Source of the DNA: Flavobacteriaceae bacterium Ap0902
GTDB taxonomy: Bacteria; Bacteroidota; Bacteroidia; Flavobacteriales; Weeksellaceae
Direction of reading: 5' to 3'
DNA length: 64,000 nucleotides
NCBI GenBank assembly: GCA_009835005.1
Contig: WTFG01000006.1
Coordinates: 146,866 to 210,865, forward strand
Shown here: piece by piece, positions 24,791 through 32,729 of the stretch
How the letters are laid out: each line of letters starts with the position of its first letter
How positions within the stretch are numbered: position 1 is the stretch's first letter
Notes under the pieces: model-generated
Databases searched by the model: none
Seen by the model: only the letters and a program-made list of their open reading frames with translations
What the model was told of the DNA's origin: nothing
Made by a program: the position numbers and the translations under genes

Positions 24791-25816
24791 ATGTTAGATT
24801 TTGTTTTAGGCTCTATTCCATTAATTCTGGTTATTGGAATTGTAGTCCTTAGTTTCTTTGGTTTATGGTTTACCGTAAAGCAACAAACCGCTGTCATTAT
24901 AGAGCGCTTAGGGAAATTCCAATCCGTTAGAAATTCAGGCTTTCATCTCAAGATTCCCTTTGTAGATCAAATTGCTGGTAGAATATCATTGAAAGTTCAG
25001 CAATTAGATGTAGTGGTTGAAACCAAGACCAAGGATGATGTTTTTGTTAAAATCAAGGTTTCTGTGCAGTATATGGTAATTAGAGATAAAGTTTATGATG
25101 CTTTCTATAAATTGGATAATCCTTATGCGCAGATCACGTCTTATGTATTTGATGTGGTGCGTGCAGAGGTTCCGAAATTGAAGTTGGATGATGTTTTTGA
25201 AAAGAAAGATGATATAGCGATTGCGGTAAAGTCTGAATTGCAAGATGCTATGAATGAATATGGTTATGATATCATCAAAACTTTGGTGACAGATATTGAT
25301 CCTGATGAGCAAGTAAAACATGCAATGAACCGTATTAATGCTTCTGAGAGAGAGAAAGTTGCTGCACAATATGAAGGGGATGCACAACGTATCTTGATTG
25401 TAGAGAAGGCGAAAGCCGAAGCTGAAAGCAAGAGACTACAAGGTATGGGTATCGCAGATCAAAGACGTGAAATTGCCCGTGGTTTAGAGGAATCTGTAAA
25501 TGTGTTAAATCGCGTAGGAATCAACTCGCAAGAAGCGTCTGCGTTAATCGTAGTAACACAACATTACGACACATTACAGGCTATGGGAACGTTGAACAAG
25601 TCTAACTTGATATTGTTACCTAATTCACCGCAAGCAGCAGGTGATATGTTGAACAACATGGTGGCAAGTTTCTCTGCCGCAAATATCATAGGAGAGGAGA
25701 TGAAGAAGAGTAATCAAGTAAATCTTCCAAAATCACCAAAAACTTATAGCGAAGAAAGACATTATAGAGATGAAATCATAGATGATGATGATATCGATGA
25801 AAATCTTGATGATTAA
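24791..25816 (+). CDS. SPFH/band 7 domain protein (stomatin-like)
   Basis: Membrane-anchored SPFH protein of 341 residues. One N-terminal membrane segment (about 5-27) is followed by the SPFH domain (KQQTAVIIERLGKFQSV, then KIPFVDQIAGRISLKVQQLDV) and a coiled coil rich in Ala, Glu and Lys (VAAQYEGDAQRILIVEKAKAE). The tail is acidic and disordered. Such proteins oligomerise at membranes and often scaffold proteases. The next gene is a minus-strand M48 metalloprotease with a shared terminator; SPFH and protease pairing is a recurrent theme but not proven here. Confidence 0.92.
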   Translation: MLDFVLGSIPLILVIGIVVLSFFGLWFTVKQQTAVIIERLGKFQSVRNSGFHLKIPFVDQIAGRISLKVQQLDVVVETKTKDDVFVKIKVSVQYMVIRDKVYDAFYKLDNPYAQITSYVFDVVRAEVPKLKLDDVFEKKDDIAIAVKSELQDAMNEYGYDIIKTLVTDIDPDEQVKHAMNRINASEREKVAAQYEGDAQRILIVEKAKAEAESKRLQGMGIADQRREIARGLEESVNVLNRVGINSQEASALIVVTQHYDTLQAMGTLNKSNLILLPNSPQAAGDMLNNMVASFSAANIIGEEMKKSNQVNLPKSPKTYSEERHYRDEIIDDDDIDENLDD

Positions 25817-25847
25817 GATTATTGAATAATTGAAAGTTTAAGCAAAT

Positions 25848-25880
25848 AAAAGGTTCTGTGAAATTTCATAGAACCTTTTT
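25848..25880. terminator. Bidirectional terminator between the SPFH and M48 genes
   Basis: AAAAGGTTCT...AGAACCTTTTT stem, continued inward by GTGAAA/TTTCAT with one wobble, with A and T runs on the two sides suited to both convergent genes. Confidence 0.85.
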
Positions 25881-25909
25881 AATTATAATTATATAGATGG
25901 TATAGATTT

Positions 25910-26710
25910 TTAATAATCTCCACTTGATGTAGCATTTCCATATTCATCTATAGCTTCTTTAATTTTTTGAATTCTATTGTCTGGGCTTGGGTGCGTAGAA
26001 GCAAACTCTGGTTGCGATTGTCCACCACTAGCCTCAGCCAAGATTTCCATAACACCGATTAATGCAGAAGGGTCATATCCCGCTTGAATCATAAAACGCA
26101 CGCCTAATTCATCTGATTGTAACTCATCGGCACGTCCATAACTCATATTCACCATATTCCCGATCATTTGGGCATATTGTGCGGAGTTCACATCACCTCC
26201 CACTACGCCAGCAGCACCAACAAGACCTTGTGTCAATTTTTGTTTTTCCATCTGTTGAGCAGAATGCCTTGCCACTACATGCCCAACTTCATGTCCTAAT
26301 ACGCCAGCCACTTGATCCTTGGATTGTAGTCTTTTTAGTAAACCTACCGTAATGAAGATTTGTCCACCAGGCATGGCAAATGCATTGACTGTATTTGGAT
26401 CTGCCAGTACATGAAATTCATATGGATAGGGAGTTTTAGATGCATCACTTTTCTGTACAATGTCTGCTCCAATTTGATCCACATATTGTTGCACTTCTTG
26501 ATCTTGGTAGAGCCCTCCAGATTCTTGTATCATATAATCTCTACCATCCAAACCCAATTGAATTTCCTGTTCTGGAGACAAGGATACATGTTGGTCTTCT
26601 CCTGTAATCTCGTTAAAAGAACTATTAGAATAATATTGAAATACTGCAAAAGCTGCTACCAATAATCCAATGATAAGCCTTATTTTAAATCCTCCTGATC
26701 GTCTTGCCAT
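25910..26710 (-). CDS. M48 family metalloprotease, membrane-anchored
   Basis: Zinc metalloprotease of the M48 (HtpX/BepA-like) family, 266 residues. After one N-terminal membrane segment (about 10-28) the catalytic domain has HEVGH (140-144) with the third ligand in ADELQSDELGVRF and the typical FAMPGGQIFITVGLL strand. The preceding block NAFAMPG is the usual substrate-cleft edge. Being anchored with the domain outside, it probably degrades or repairs envelope proteins. Ends STHPSPDNRIQKIKEAI, the standard M48 close. Confidence 0.92.
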   Translation of the reverse strand: MARRSGGFKIRLIIGLLVAAFAVFQYYSNSSFNEITGEDQHVSLSPEQEIQLGLDGRDYMIQESGGLYQDQEVQQYVDQIGADIVQKSDASKTPYPYEFHVLADPNTVNAFAMPGGQIFITVGLLKRLQSKDQVAGVLGHEVGHVVARHSAQQMEKQKLTQGLVGAAGVVGGDVNSAQYAQMIGNMVNMSYGRADELQSDELGVRFMIQAGYDPSALIGVMEILAEASGGQSQPEFASTHPSPDNRIQKIKEAIDEYGNATSSGDY

Positions 26711-26746
26711 TTTTCTAAATTATAAAATAATATCAATGTTATTTTA

Positions 26747-27391
26747 TCAAATATCATCCCTTTTTTCAAGCATTGGAACAAATTTATAGGCACCAAACTC
26801 CATTTGTTCATACTTTCGCTCATCCACACGAAGATAAGTATACATTTTTTGATTTTCTTCACCAATCGGAATCACGGCAATTCCTCCTATTTTTAACTGT
26901 TGAACAAGAAGGGTTGGGAGGCTAGGAGCCCCAGCTGTGACGATGATTTTATCAAATGGAGCAAAAGAAGGGAGACCTTTGTAGCCATCTCCATACGTTT
27001 GATATTTAGGTTCTAGGTTTATTTTTTGAAGCATATTCCTAGAAAAGTCCACCAAGTTTTTCTGTCTTTCTATGGTGTAAACTTCTGCTCCCATAGCTAC
27101 AAGTACGGCTGTTTGATAGCCACTTCCAGTTCCAATTTCTAACACTTTTTCTCCAGGATGTAAATCTAGAAGAGATGATTGAAAAGCCACGGTATAGGGA
27201 TGTGATATCGTCTGATCTGCTGCAATCGGGAACGCTTTGTCCTCGTAAGCATGGTCTTCAAAAACAGAGTTTAAGAACAAATGTCTTGGAACTTGATTTA
27301 TAGCATTTAATACACGCTCATCTTCAATACCTTTTTCCTGTAGTAATTCTACAAGTTTTCTTCTCTTCCCTTTATGCTTAAAACTTTCCAT
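26747..27391 (-). CDS. pcm: Protein-L-isoaspartate O-methyltransferase
   Basis: SAM-dependent repair enzyme of 214 residues that methylates isoaspartyl residues in damaged proteins. The motif set is present: QTISHPYTVAFQSSLLDL (substrate loop with the ISxPY pattern), LEIGTGSGYQTAVLV (SAM motif I), VYTIERQKNLVDFSR and IIVTAGAPSLPTLLVQQLK. The N-terminal residues 1-45 are the usual helical lid. The gene lies 36 bases upstream of the M48 protease, both on the minus strand, so a protein-quality theme is plausible. Confidence 0.93.
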   Translation of the reverse strand: MESFKHKGKRRKLVELLQEKGIEDERVLNAINQVPRHLFLNSVFEDHAYEDKAFPIAADQTISHPYTVAFQSSLLDLHPGEKVLEIGTGSGYQTAVLVAMGAEVYTIERQKNLVDFSRNMLQKINLEPKYQTYGDGYKGLPSFAPFDKIIVTAGAPSLPTLLVQQLKIGGIAVIPIGEENQKMYTYLRVDERKYEQMEFGAYKFVPMLEKRDDI

Positions 27392-27475
27392 AAAGCGAAT
27401 TTATACAAAAATTAGTTTTTAACTCCATCAGAGCAATTCATTTTAGTTTGAATTTATAAGTTGAGTGTTTTTTCT

Positions 27476-27483
27476 TACATTTG
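27476..27483 (+). promoter_or_regulatory. Predicted -7 element (TACATTTG) of the oxidoreductase operon
   Basis: TACATTTG matches TAnnTTTG, 21 bases before the ATG at 27505. The nearest TTTG upstream is at about 25 bases spacing, longer than usual. Confidence 0.45.
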
Positions 27484-27504
27484 ACCTGTTAAAAACATGC
27501 GTTT

Positions 27505-28491
27505 ATGATTAAAGCAGGTGTTGCAGGTGCGGGACATTTAGGTAAAATTCATTTAAAACTTCTCAATCAATCCACTCAATATAATCTTGTTGGTTTCTAT
27601 GATGTGGATAAAGATAATGGCCTAAGAATAGAAAAAGAATTTGGATATAAGTTCTATGAAAATTTAGATGATTTACTAGGAGATATAGATATGTTGGACA
27701 TAGTTTCTCCTACGCTTTCTCATCATAATTTGGCTTTAAAAGCCATAGAGGAGGATAAGCACATTTTTATTGAAAAACCCATAGCCCATACGTTAGAAGA
27801 AGCTCGCGAGATAGCGTCTGCTTTAAACCAAAAAGGATTAAAAGGACAAGTAGGACATGTGGAACGTTTTAATCCAGCATTTTTAGCAGTCGCAGATAAA
27901 ATTAATCAGCCGCTGTTTATAGAAACACATCGATTAGCAGAATTTAATCCTAGAGGCACAGATGTTCCTGTAGTATTAGATCTGATGATTCATGACCTAG
28001 ATATCATACTATCTATTGTGAATTCTCCTGTAAAGGAAATCAGAAGTAGCGGTGTCAACGTGATTAGTGATACACCAGATATTGCGAATGCCAGAATCGT
28101 ATTTGAAAACGGCTGCGTGGTCAATGTCACAACCAGTAGAATTAGTATGAAGAATATGAGGAAGACGAGAGTTTTCCAAAAAGACGCTTATATTTCTATA
28201 GATTTCTTAGAGAAAAAATCAGAAGTAATTAGAATGGAAGATGCTGGTGAAATAGAACCAGATGATTTTTCTATGATTTTAGAAAACGCAGAGAAAAAAA
28301 AGAAAAAAATATCTTTTGAATATCCTAAGGTAGAGCCAAATAATGCGATTTTAGAAGAATTAGAGTCTTTCGCTCATAGCATAGAAAAAGATGAGGTGGT
28401 TCAAGTGCCCATTAAAGATGGGATTAAAGCATTGAAATTAGCATTAGACGTGATAGATAATTTTGCTGCGACTCAAATTGAATTTAAATGA
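27505..28491 (+). CDS. Gfo/Idh/MocA family oxidoreductase
   Basis: NAD(P)-dependent sugar-type oxidoreductase of 328 residues. The Rossmann nucleotide motif is GVAGAGHLGKIHLKLL (5-20), then HIFIEKPIAHTLEEA carries the signature EKP with the catalytic Lys, followed by GHVERFNPAF and the C-terminal beta domain with DLMIHDLDIILSI, including the HD pair near the active site. Substrate unknown. It shares a 4-base overlap with the LysE gene downstream. Similar operons occur in many flavobacteria. Confidence 0.9.
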   Translation: MIKAGVAGAGHLGKIHLKLLNQSTQYNLVGFYDVDKDNGLRIEKEFGYKFYENLDDLLGDIDMLDIVSPTLSHHNLALKAIEEDKHIFIEKPIAHTLEEAREIASALNQKGLKGQVGHVERFNPAFLAVADKINQPLFIETHRLAEFNPRGTDVPVVLDLMIHDLDIILSIVNSPVKEIRSSGVNVISDTPDIANARIVFENGCVVNVTTSRISMKNMRKTRVFQKDAYISIDFLEKKSEVIRMEDAGEIEPDDFSMILENAEKKKKKISFEYPKVEPNNAILEELESFAHSIEKDEVVQVPIKDGIKALKLALDVIDNFAATQIEFK

Positions 28492-29165
28492 TAGAGTTTG
28501 TCTTATATGCGATATTATTAGGGATTATGTTGAGTCTGATTTTGATTGGACCTTCCTTTTTTCTACTTATAGAAACTAGCCTTACAAAGGGTTGGCGTTC
28601 TGCTTTAGCATTAGACGCAGGGGTAATTTTAGCAGATATTGTATGCATTGTATTTGCATATTATGGAGCCAAAGACTTATCCATTTTTATAGAAACTCAC
28701 CCAGGATTGTATAAGATTGGTGGTTTTCTAATTATGATCTATGGTGGGTATATGTATTTCTCTAAACCCGTATTGCATGTAGACAAATCCCACGTGGTTA
28801 GTCATAATTATTTTAAAACCTTTGCCAATGGATTCCTAATGAATCTTTTGAATATTGGTATTGTTATATTTTGGTTTATCATCGTAGGGTGGGTCACTAT
28901 TAAATACCCCAAAGATTATGAATTTCTTTTGTTTATTGGGATTGCACTGCTCACATTTTTAGGGATAGACTTGGCTAAAATCTTCCTTGCTAATAAATTC
29001 AAAGAGCGTATGAGTGATGCGCTCGTGTATAAAATTAGGCGTGTACTCGGTATTGCATTGCTAATCTTTGGTCTTGTAATCTTATTAAAAGGATTCTTTT
29101 CATTTGACAGATTAGAAAATGTCATACCCAATACACCATTCCATACAGACTCTTTAATTCAATAA
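28488..29165 (+). CDS. LysE family transporter
   Basis: Integral membrane exporter of 225 residues in the LysE/RhtB family, with about six membrane segments. The start MIEFVLYAILLGIMLSLILIG, then GPSFFLLIETSLTKGWRSAL (the family's GPxxxxxxxxxxxxG near the first loop) and LDAGVILADIVCIVFAYYG fit. Members export amino acids or related small molecules; the substrate is not predictable. Overlaps the oxidoreductase gene by 4 bases (ATGA) and lies 4 bases before the next small membrane gene. Confidence 0.88.
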   Translation: MIEFVLYAILLGIMLSLILIGPSFFLLIETSLTKGWRSALALDAGVILADIVCIVFAYYGAKDLSIFIETHPGLYKIGGFLIMIYGGYMYFSKPVLHVDKSHVVSHNYFKTFANGFLMNLLNIGIVIFWFIIVGWVTIKYPKDYEFLLFIGIALLTFLGIDLAKIFLANKFKERMSDALVYKIRRVLGIALLIFGLVILLKGFFSFDRLENVIPNTPFHTDSLIQ

Positions 29166-29169
29166 TATC

Positions 29170-29415
29170 ATGAAATATCTGGTTATTACTGCTGCTATCA
29201 TCTCTGTAGTTTTATTGTTTACTGGAATTTATTTGGATATGACAGATAATCCTTTAAAAGATAAATTCTATGGTTTTGGAACAATCATGATGTTTTTGGT
29301 GACCTTTCCATTGTTTCTAATATGGAGAAGGAATAAAACCGATTTAAAGAAGTATGTTTGGCGTAATAATACAAAGGAAGACATTAAAAAAAACGACGAT
29401 GAATCACTGGTCTAA
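29170..29415 (+). CDS. Small two-span membrane protein
   Basis: 81 residues with two predicted membrane segments (about 3-22 and 36-54), WRRNKTDLKKYVWRN on the inside and an acidic tail ending DDESLV. I recall similar small proteins in flavobacteria but no function. Third gene of the operon with the oxidoreductase and LysE transporter; 4-base spacing makes co-translation likely. Confidence 0.7.
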   Translation: MKYLVITAAIISVVLLFTGIYLDMTDNPLKDKFYGFGTIMMFLVTFPLFLIWRRNKTDLKKYVWRNNTKEDIKKNDDESLV

Positions 29416-29471
29416 TGCAATATAGGTTTAGGTAGTTGCACGAATTCTCTATCAAATCATTATCAAATATT

Positions 29472-30449
29472 TCATAAACCCAAGATTGTTTCTACTTTAG
29501 TTATGATTTGATGAGGCGTTATATTTCTCATACCATTGGGATTGTCATCAGGACCTAATTTATTGCCATAAATAGAAGTAGGTCTCCAAGATAGCGTGTT
29601 GTCCTGTAAAATGTATTCCTCTTTTTGCCCATAGCCTAGAAATCCAGCATAAGGATGCGTAACACCCCAAATGGAAAGTACAGGAACGCCTACCAAACTT
29701 GCCAAATGCATATTAGCACTATCCATAGATATCATTAATTCTAACTCAGCGATTACTTTTAATTCCGCTTTAAAAGAGCTTTCTTTAACCAGTGATACAT
29801 TTTCTAAATCTTCCCAATTTTGCACTTGGTCCAAATCTTCTGGAGAACCAAAAATCTTGATTATGTTATCTTTATGTAATCCTATGACAACCTCTTTCAT
29901 TGACTCTAAATCATACATTTTACCTGAATGCGCAGCAAATGGAGCAATACCAATACCTTTTGATTTTGGAATACCCAAATGATGAAAATCTGTAAGTTGG
30001 TGGTCAAGTTGAACTTTAATCCCAAATGATCGGAAAACATTAGCATAGCGTTCTGTAGTTGGAGTAAGAGGTTGGGAAATCTTATGGTTAATTAAATTCT
30101 TCTTTTCCTTCCTACCCTTATTAATCGTGGCAGTTTTGATTCCTTTTGTTTTTAATAAAAACTTAAATACATTGGACCTTAGAACATTGTGCAGATCTGC
30201 AAAACCATCATATTGATGGATGTTTAATCCCTTATAAAATTTATAAATCCCTAAAACACCGTGGTGCTGATTTTTCTTGTCAAAATCAATCATTGATAAG
30301 CGTTCATGATTAGGGAAAAAAGGGTGTAGAAATTTGGGGGTTATAAAATCAATTTTAAGTTCTTGGTTTTGTTCTAATGCGGTGATAACAACAGGAACGC
30401 ACATGGCTACATCTCCCAAAGAAGACAACCTAAAAACAAGAATATGCAT
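29472..30449 (-). CDS. Glycosyltransferase family 9 (heptosyltransferase-like)
   Basis: GT-B glycosyltransferase of 325 residues. The N-terminal ILVFRLSSLGDVAMCVPVV is the GT9 signature, followed by ADLHNVLRSNVF; the second domain has IGIAPFAAHSGKMYDL and then MISMDSANMHLASLVGVPVLSIWG, where the D-S-x-x-M-H-L-A segment binds the ADP-sugar. Family members add heptose or related sugars to the lipopolysaccharide core, at the cytoplasmic face. Gene lies 12 bases downstream of sufE; a functional link is not obvious. Confidence 0.9.
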   Translation of the reverse strand: MHILVFRLSSLGDVAMCVPVVITALEQNQELKIDFITPKFLHPFFPNHERLSMIDFDKKNQHHGVLGIYKFYKGLNIHQYDGFADLHNVLRSNVFKFLLKTKGIKTATINKGRKEKKNLINHKISQPLTPTTERYANVFRSFGIKVQLDHQLTDFHHLGIPKSKGIGIAPFAAHSGKMYDLESMKEVVIGLHKDNIIKIFGSPEDLDQVQNWEDLENVSLVKESSFKAELKVIAELELMISMDSANMHLASLVGVPVLSIWGVTHPYAGFLGYGQKEEYILQDNTLSWRPTSIYGNKLGPDDNPNGMRNITPHQIITKVETILGL

Positions 30450-30461
30450 AGGCTAATTCGT

Positions 30462-30887
30462 TTATCTTTCTGTTTTAGCTTTTAGTGCGATGGCATAAAA
30501 TTTAATCTGTTTAATCATGGCCAAAAGTCCATTGGCACGCGTAGGAGACAAGAATTCCTTTAAACCGATATCTTCTATAAATTGCTCATCACTATTTAAT
30601 ATGTCTTCTGGTGTCTGCCCAGAATAAACGCGTATAAGAAGTGCCGCAATGCCTTTTGGCAGGATAGCATCGCTATCTGCGGTATAATAAATTTTACCCT
30701 CTTTTAATTCAACATCTAACCATACATTGGATTGGCAACCTTTGACTATGAGAGCATCATTTTTTTTATCATCTGGAATAGTTGACAATGAATTCCCTAA
30801 TTGAATGAGGTATTCATAACGTTCTTGCCAATCGTCAAAAAATGAAAACTCATCAACTATTTCTGCTTGTTTTTCCTGTATTGTCAT
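30462..30887 (-). CDS. sufE: SufE-family sulphur acceptor protein
   Basis: SufE homologue of 141 residues starting at MTIQEKQAEIVDEF. Key features are the FSFFDDWQERYEYLIQLG helix, and VKGCQSNVWL with the active Cys that receives sulphur from the SufS desulphurase, and the helical end FLSPTRANGLLAMIKQIK. A longer frame opens at 30908, but the promoter -7 element at 30892-30899 would then be inside it. Unusually, the core suf genes are not adjacent. Confidence 0.92.
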   Translation of the reverse strand: MTIQEKQAEIVDEFSFFDDWQERYEYLIQLGNSLSTIPDDKKNDALIVKGCQSNVWLDVELKEGKIYYTADSDAILPKGIAALLIRVYSGQTPEDILNSDEQFIEDIGLKEFLSPTRANGLLAMIKQIKFYAIALKAKTER

Positions 30888-30891
30888 AACA

Positions 30892-30899
30892 CAAATATA
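30892..30899 (-). promoter_or_regulatory. Predicted -7 element (TATATTTG) directly before sufE
   Basis: Minus-strand TATATTTG matches TAnnTTTG and ends 4 bases before the ATG, the same spacing as at the rsmB-type gene, predicting a leaderless or near-leaderless mRNA. No -33 TTG at 19-base spacing. Confidence 0.5.
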
Positions 30900-30967
30900 G
30901 CAAAACAATTAATTACTTGATTTAGCAATTAACTAATTTATTTTCAAGAATCTGTGTGCCCAAATTC

Positions 30968-31002
30968 AAAAACCCCCACTGTTTGTCACAATGGGGGTTT
31001 TT
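30968..31002 (-). terminator. Rho-independent terminator after rplS
   Basis: Perfect 11-bp stem AAAAACCCCCA / TGGGGGTTTTT with further CTGT/ACA pairing inside, just after the L19 stop. Confidence 0.92.
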
Positions 31003-31023
31003 ACACAAATAGATTTGATAGAA

Positions 31024-31368
31024 TTATACTTCTTTAATTTTTGCTTTTTTACCGCGTAAACCTCTAAAATAAAAGATTCTTGCTCTTCTAACTTTTCCAC
31101 GTTTGTTTAATTCGATTTTTTGAATAGATGGCATGTTAAGAGGAATAATTCTCTCCACTCCAATTTCTCCACTCATTTTACGAATTGTAAATGTCTCTGT
31201 AGATCCTGTACCTCTTCTTTGTAATACTACACCACGGAAGAACTGCGTACGGGTTTTACCACCCTCACTAATCTCTTGATAAACAGTGATAGTATCACCG
31301 GCTGCGAAATCAGGTAATTCGTTTTTTTCTACGTATTTATCCTCTACGTATTTTACTAAAGTATCCAT
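31024..31368 (-). CDS. rplS: 50S ribosomal protein L19
   Basis: L19, 114 residues from the Met of MDTLVKYVEDKYV (an ATG exists 13 codons upstream at 31407, but L19 proteins begin near this point). Conserved parts: FAAGDTITVYQEISEGGKTR, FRGVVLQRRGTGSTETFTIR, GVERIIPLNMPSIQKIEL and RARIFYFRGLRGKKAKI. It is at the interface of the ribosomal subunits. A consensus promoter lies at 31439-31469, inside the end of the next gene, so it is a separate transcript ending at the terminator. Confidence 0.97.
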   Translation of the reverse strand: MDTLVKYVEDKYVEKNELPDFAAGDTITVYQEISEGGKTRTQFFRGVVLQRRGTGSTETFTIRKMSGEIGVERIIPLNMPSIQKIELNKRGKVRRARIFYFRGLRGKKAKIKEV

Positions 31369-31438
31369 TTTCTTATAAAATTGGTTTTTGATAGCAATAA
31401 CATACACGGTTTTCGTCAGAGGTTATTGAATCGGACGG

Positions 31439-31469
31439 CAAAAGTATGAATTATTCCTCATTATCCAAA
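31439..31469 (-). promoter_or_regulatory. Consensus Bacteroidota promoter of rplS
   Basis: On the minus strand TTTG (31466-31469), exactly 19 bases, then TACTTTTG (31439-31446), matching TTTG-N19-TAnnTTTG. It overlaps the last codons of the DUF2007 gene and predicts a leader of roughly 65 bases. Confidence 0.8.
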
Positions 31470-31672
31470 TAATTTTCTAAAATCTCTTTGGCTTTTTTAT
31501 AATCTTCCTCTTTAATTTGCAGCCGTAGACCATCTACAAAAGTTGTACCTATCGTATAATTCGTATTTTGATCTAATATAATAGCGTGGATATTTTCACT
31601 TATTAATCGTCCTTTGAACATTTCTGCTTCCACAGGATTATAAAATTTATGTAAAGTAACAAATTGGCTCAT
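31451..31672 (-). CDS. DUF2007 family protein
   Basis: 73-residue cytoplasmic protein. The start FVTLHKFYNPVEAEMFKGRL is the DUF2007 signature, continued by SENIHAIILDQNT and a closing DYKKAKEILENYLDNEE. The family is thought to be involved in signal transduction (similar to ACT/GlnB-like small domains), but no biochemical role is established. Between ppk2 (10 bases) and rplS; its end contains the rplS promoter. Confidence 0.85.
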   Translation of the reverse strand: MSQFVTLHKFYNPVEAEMFKGRLISENIHAIILDQNTNYTIGTTFVDGLRLQIKEEDYKKAKEILENYLDNEE

Positions 31673-31682
31673 CGGATAAATT

Positions 31683-32504
31683 TTAAGTATGCTTAATGAC
31701 TACATCATCATCTAATTCTATTTCATTTTGTGGTTTAAAACCTTCTACATTATTCAATAAATATTTGATTATTTCTAAACGTGCCGTTTTCTTATCATCT
31801 GTTCTAATTTCTATCCACGGCAATTCTGGTGTAGCTGTAACATCCAGCATTTTTTTAATATAATGGGTATAGGAATCCCATTTTTCCAGAGCTTGTTTAT
31901 CTAAATCACCTAATTTCCATTTTTTTAATGGATCTTCTTTTCGCTTGTCTAATCTTTCCTTTTGTTCCTCTTTGCTTATGTCTAAAAAGAATTTAATGAA
32001 GACAATACCGTCATTTACCAGCCTTTGTTCCACATGATTTACCTCTTTCATAAATAACTCATGTTCGTCTTCTGTACAAAAATCAAATACAGGTTCCACG
32101 ACTGCTCTGTTATACCAACTTCTATCATAGAAAGCAAAGTAACCAGCGGTTGGTAATTCTTTTAAATAACGTTGGAAATACCATTGTCCTTGCTCTTTTT
32201 CTGTTGGTTTGGGCAATGCGACAATATGATACCTTTTGGGATTTAAGTTTTTGACAATTCTTTTGATAGAACCACCCTTCCCAGCGGCATCTCTTCCCTC
32301 GAAGAGAATTACGATTCTTTTGCCTGTATGAGCCAAATAAGCCTGCAAATGAACCAGATCATATTGCAGAGCTTTAAGTTCTTTCTCGTATTTATATTCT
32401 TTAATAAACTTTTTTTCTTTAATCACATCATGTTCCACAAGAAAGTCCATGATTTCCTCTTGTTTATAAATTTTCTCTAAGTCTTTTAAATTAAATTCTG
32501 ACAT
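31683..32504 (-). CDS. ppk2: Polyphosphate kinase 2
   Basis: PPK2 of 273 residues, transferring phosphate between polyphosphate and nucleotides. The Walker A-like FEGRDAAGKGG (68-78), the RDAAG loop, YDRSWYNRAVVEPV (about 134-147, Walker B and lid) and KFFLDISKEEQKERL are all present. Length and single domain fit the short class I type; donor and acceptor nucleotide (ADP or GDP) cannot be read from sequence. Cytoplasmic. Divergent from the DegP-type protease across a 225-base gap. Confidence 0.93.
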   Translation of the reverse strand: MSEFNLKDLEKIYKQEEIMDFLVEHDVIKEKKFIKEYKYEKELKALQYDLVHLQAYLAHTGKRIVILFEGRDAAGKGGSIKRIVKNLNPKRYHIVALPKPTEKEQGQWYFQRYLKELPTAGYFAFYDRSWYNRAVVEPVFDFCTEDEHELFMKEVNHVEQRLVNDGIVFIKFFLDISKEEQKERLDKRKEDPLKKWKLGDLDKQALEKWDSYTHYIKKMLDVTATPELPWIEIRTDDKKTARLEIIKYLLNNVEGFKPQNEIELDDDVVIKHT

Positions 32505-32675
32505 TCTTTATATTTTGATTCATAATAATACTGCTGATAATGTGCCATAATAATAAATTTACAAATTTTATTTAAATTAGATCATTTAACTATAGTAAAT
32601 AAAGGTCTAGTATAAAACATTGCCAATAATTGTTAAGGAGCGTTAAACATAACCTGACGTTAAAAGATTTGGTAC

Positions 32676-32683
32676 TACTTTTG
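32676..32683 (+). promoter_or_regulatory. Predicted -7 element (TACTTTTG) of the DegP/HtrA gene, with repeated GTTAA upstream
   Basis: TACTTTTG matches TAnnTTTG, 46 bases before the ATG. Four GTTAA motifs lie nearby (32632, 32642, 32659, 32690), three of them before the -7 element, and could be a regulator site; there is no -33 TTG at normal spacing. Confidence 0.45.
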
Positions 32684-32729
32684 CAAAATGTTAAAAGATT
32701 AATTAATTTAAAAAATAAACATTATATAG

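Noticed and set aside
31369..31407. Longer start of rplS
   Set aside because: L19 proteins begin at about the downstream Met, and the extra 13 residues are unlike any L19 start.
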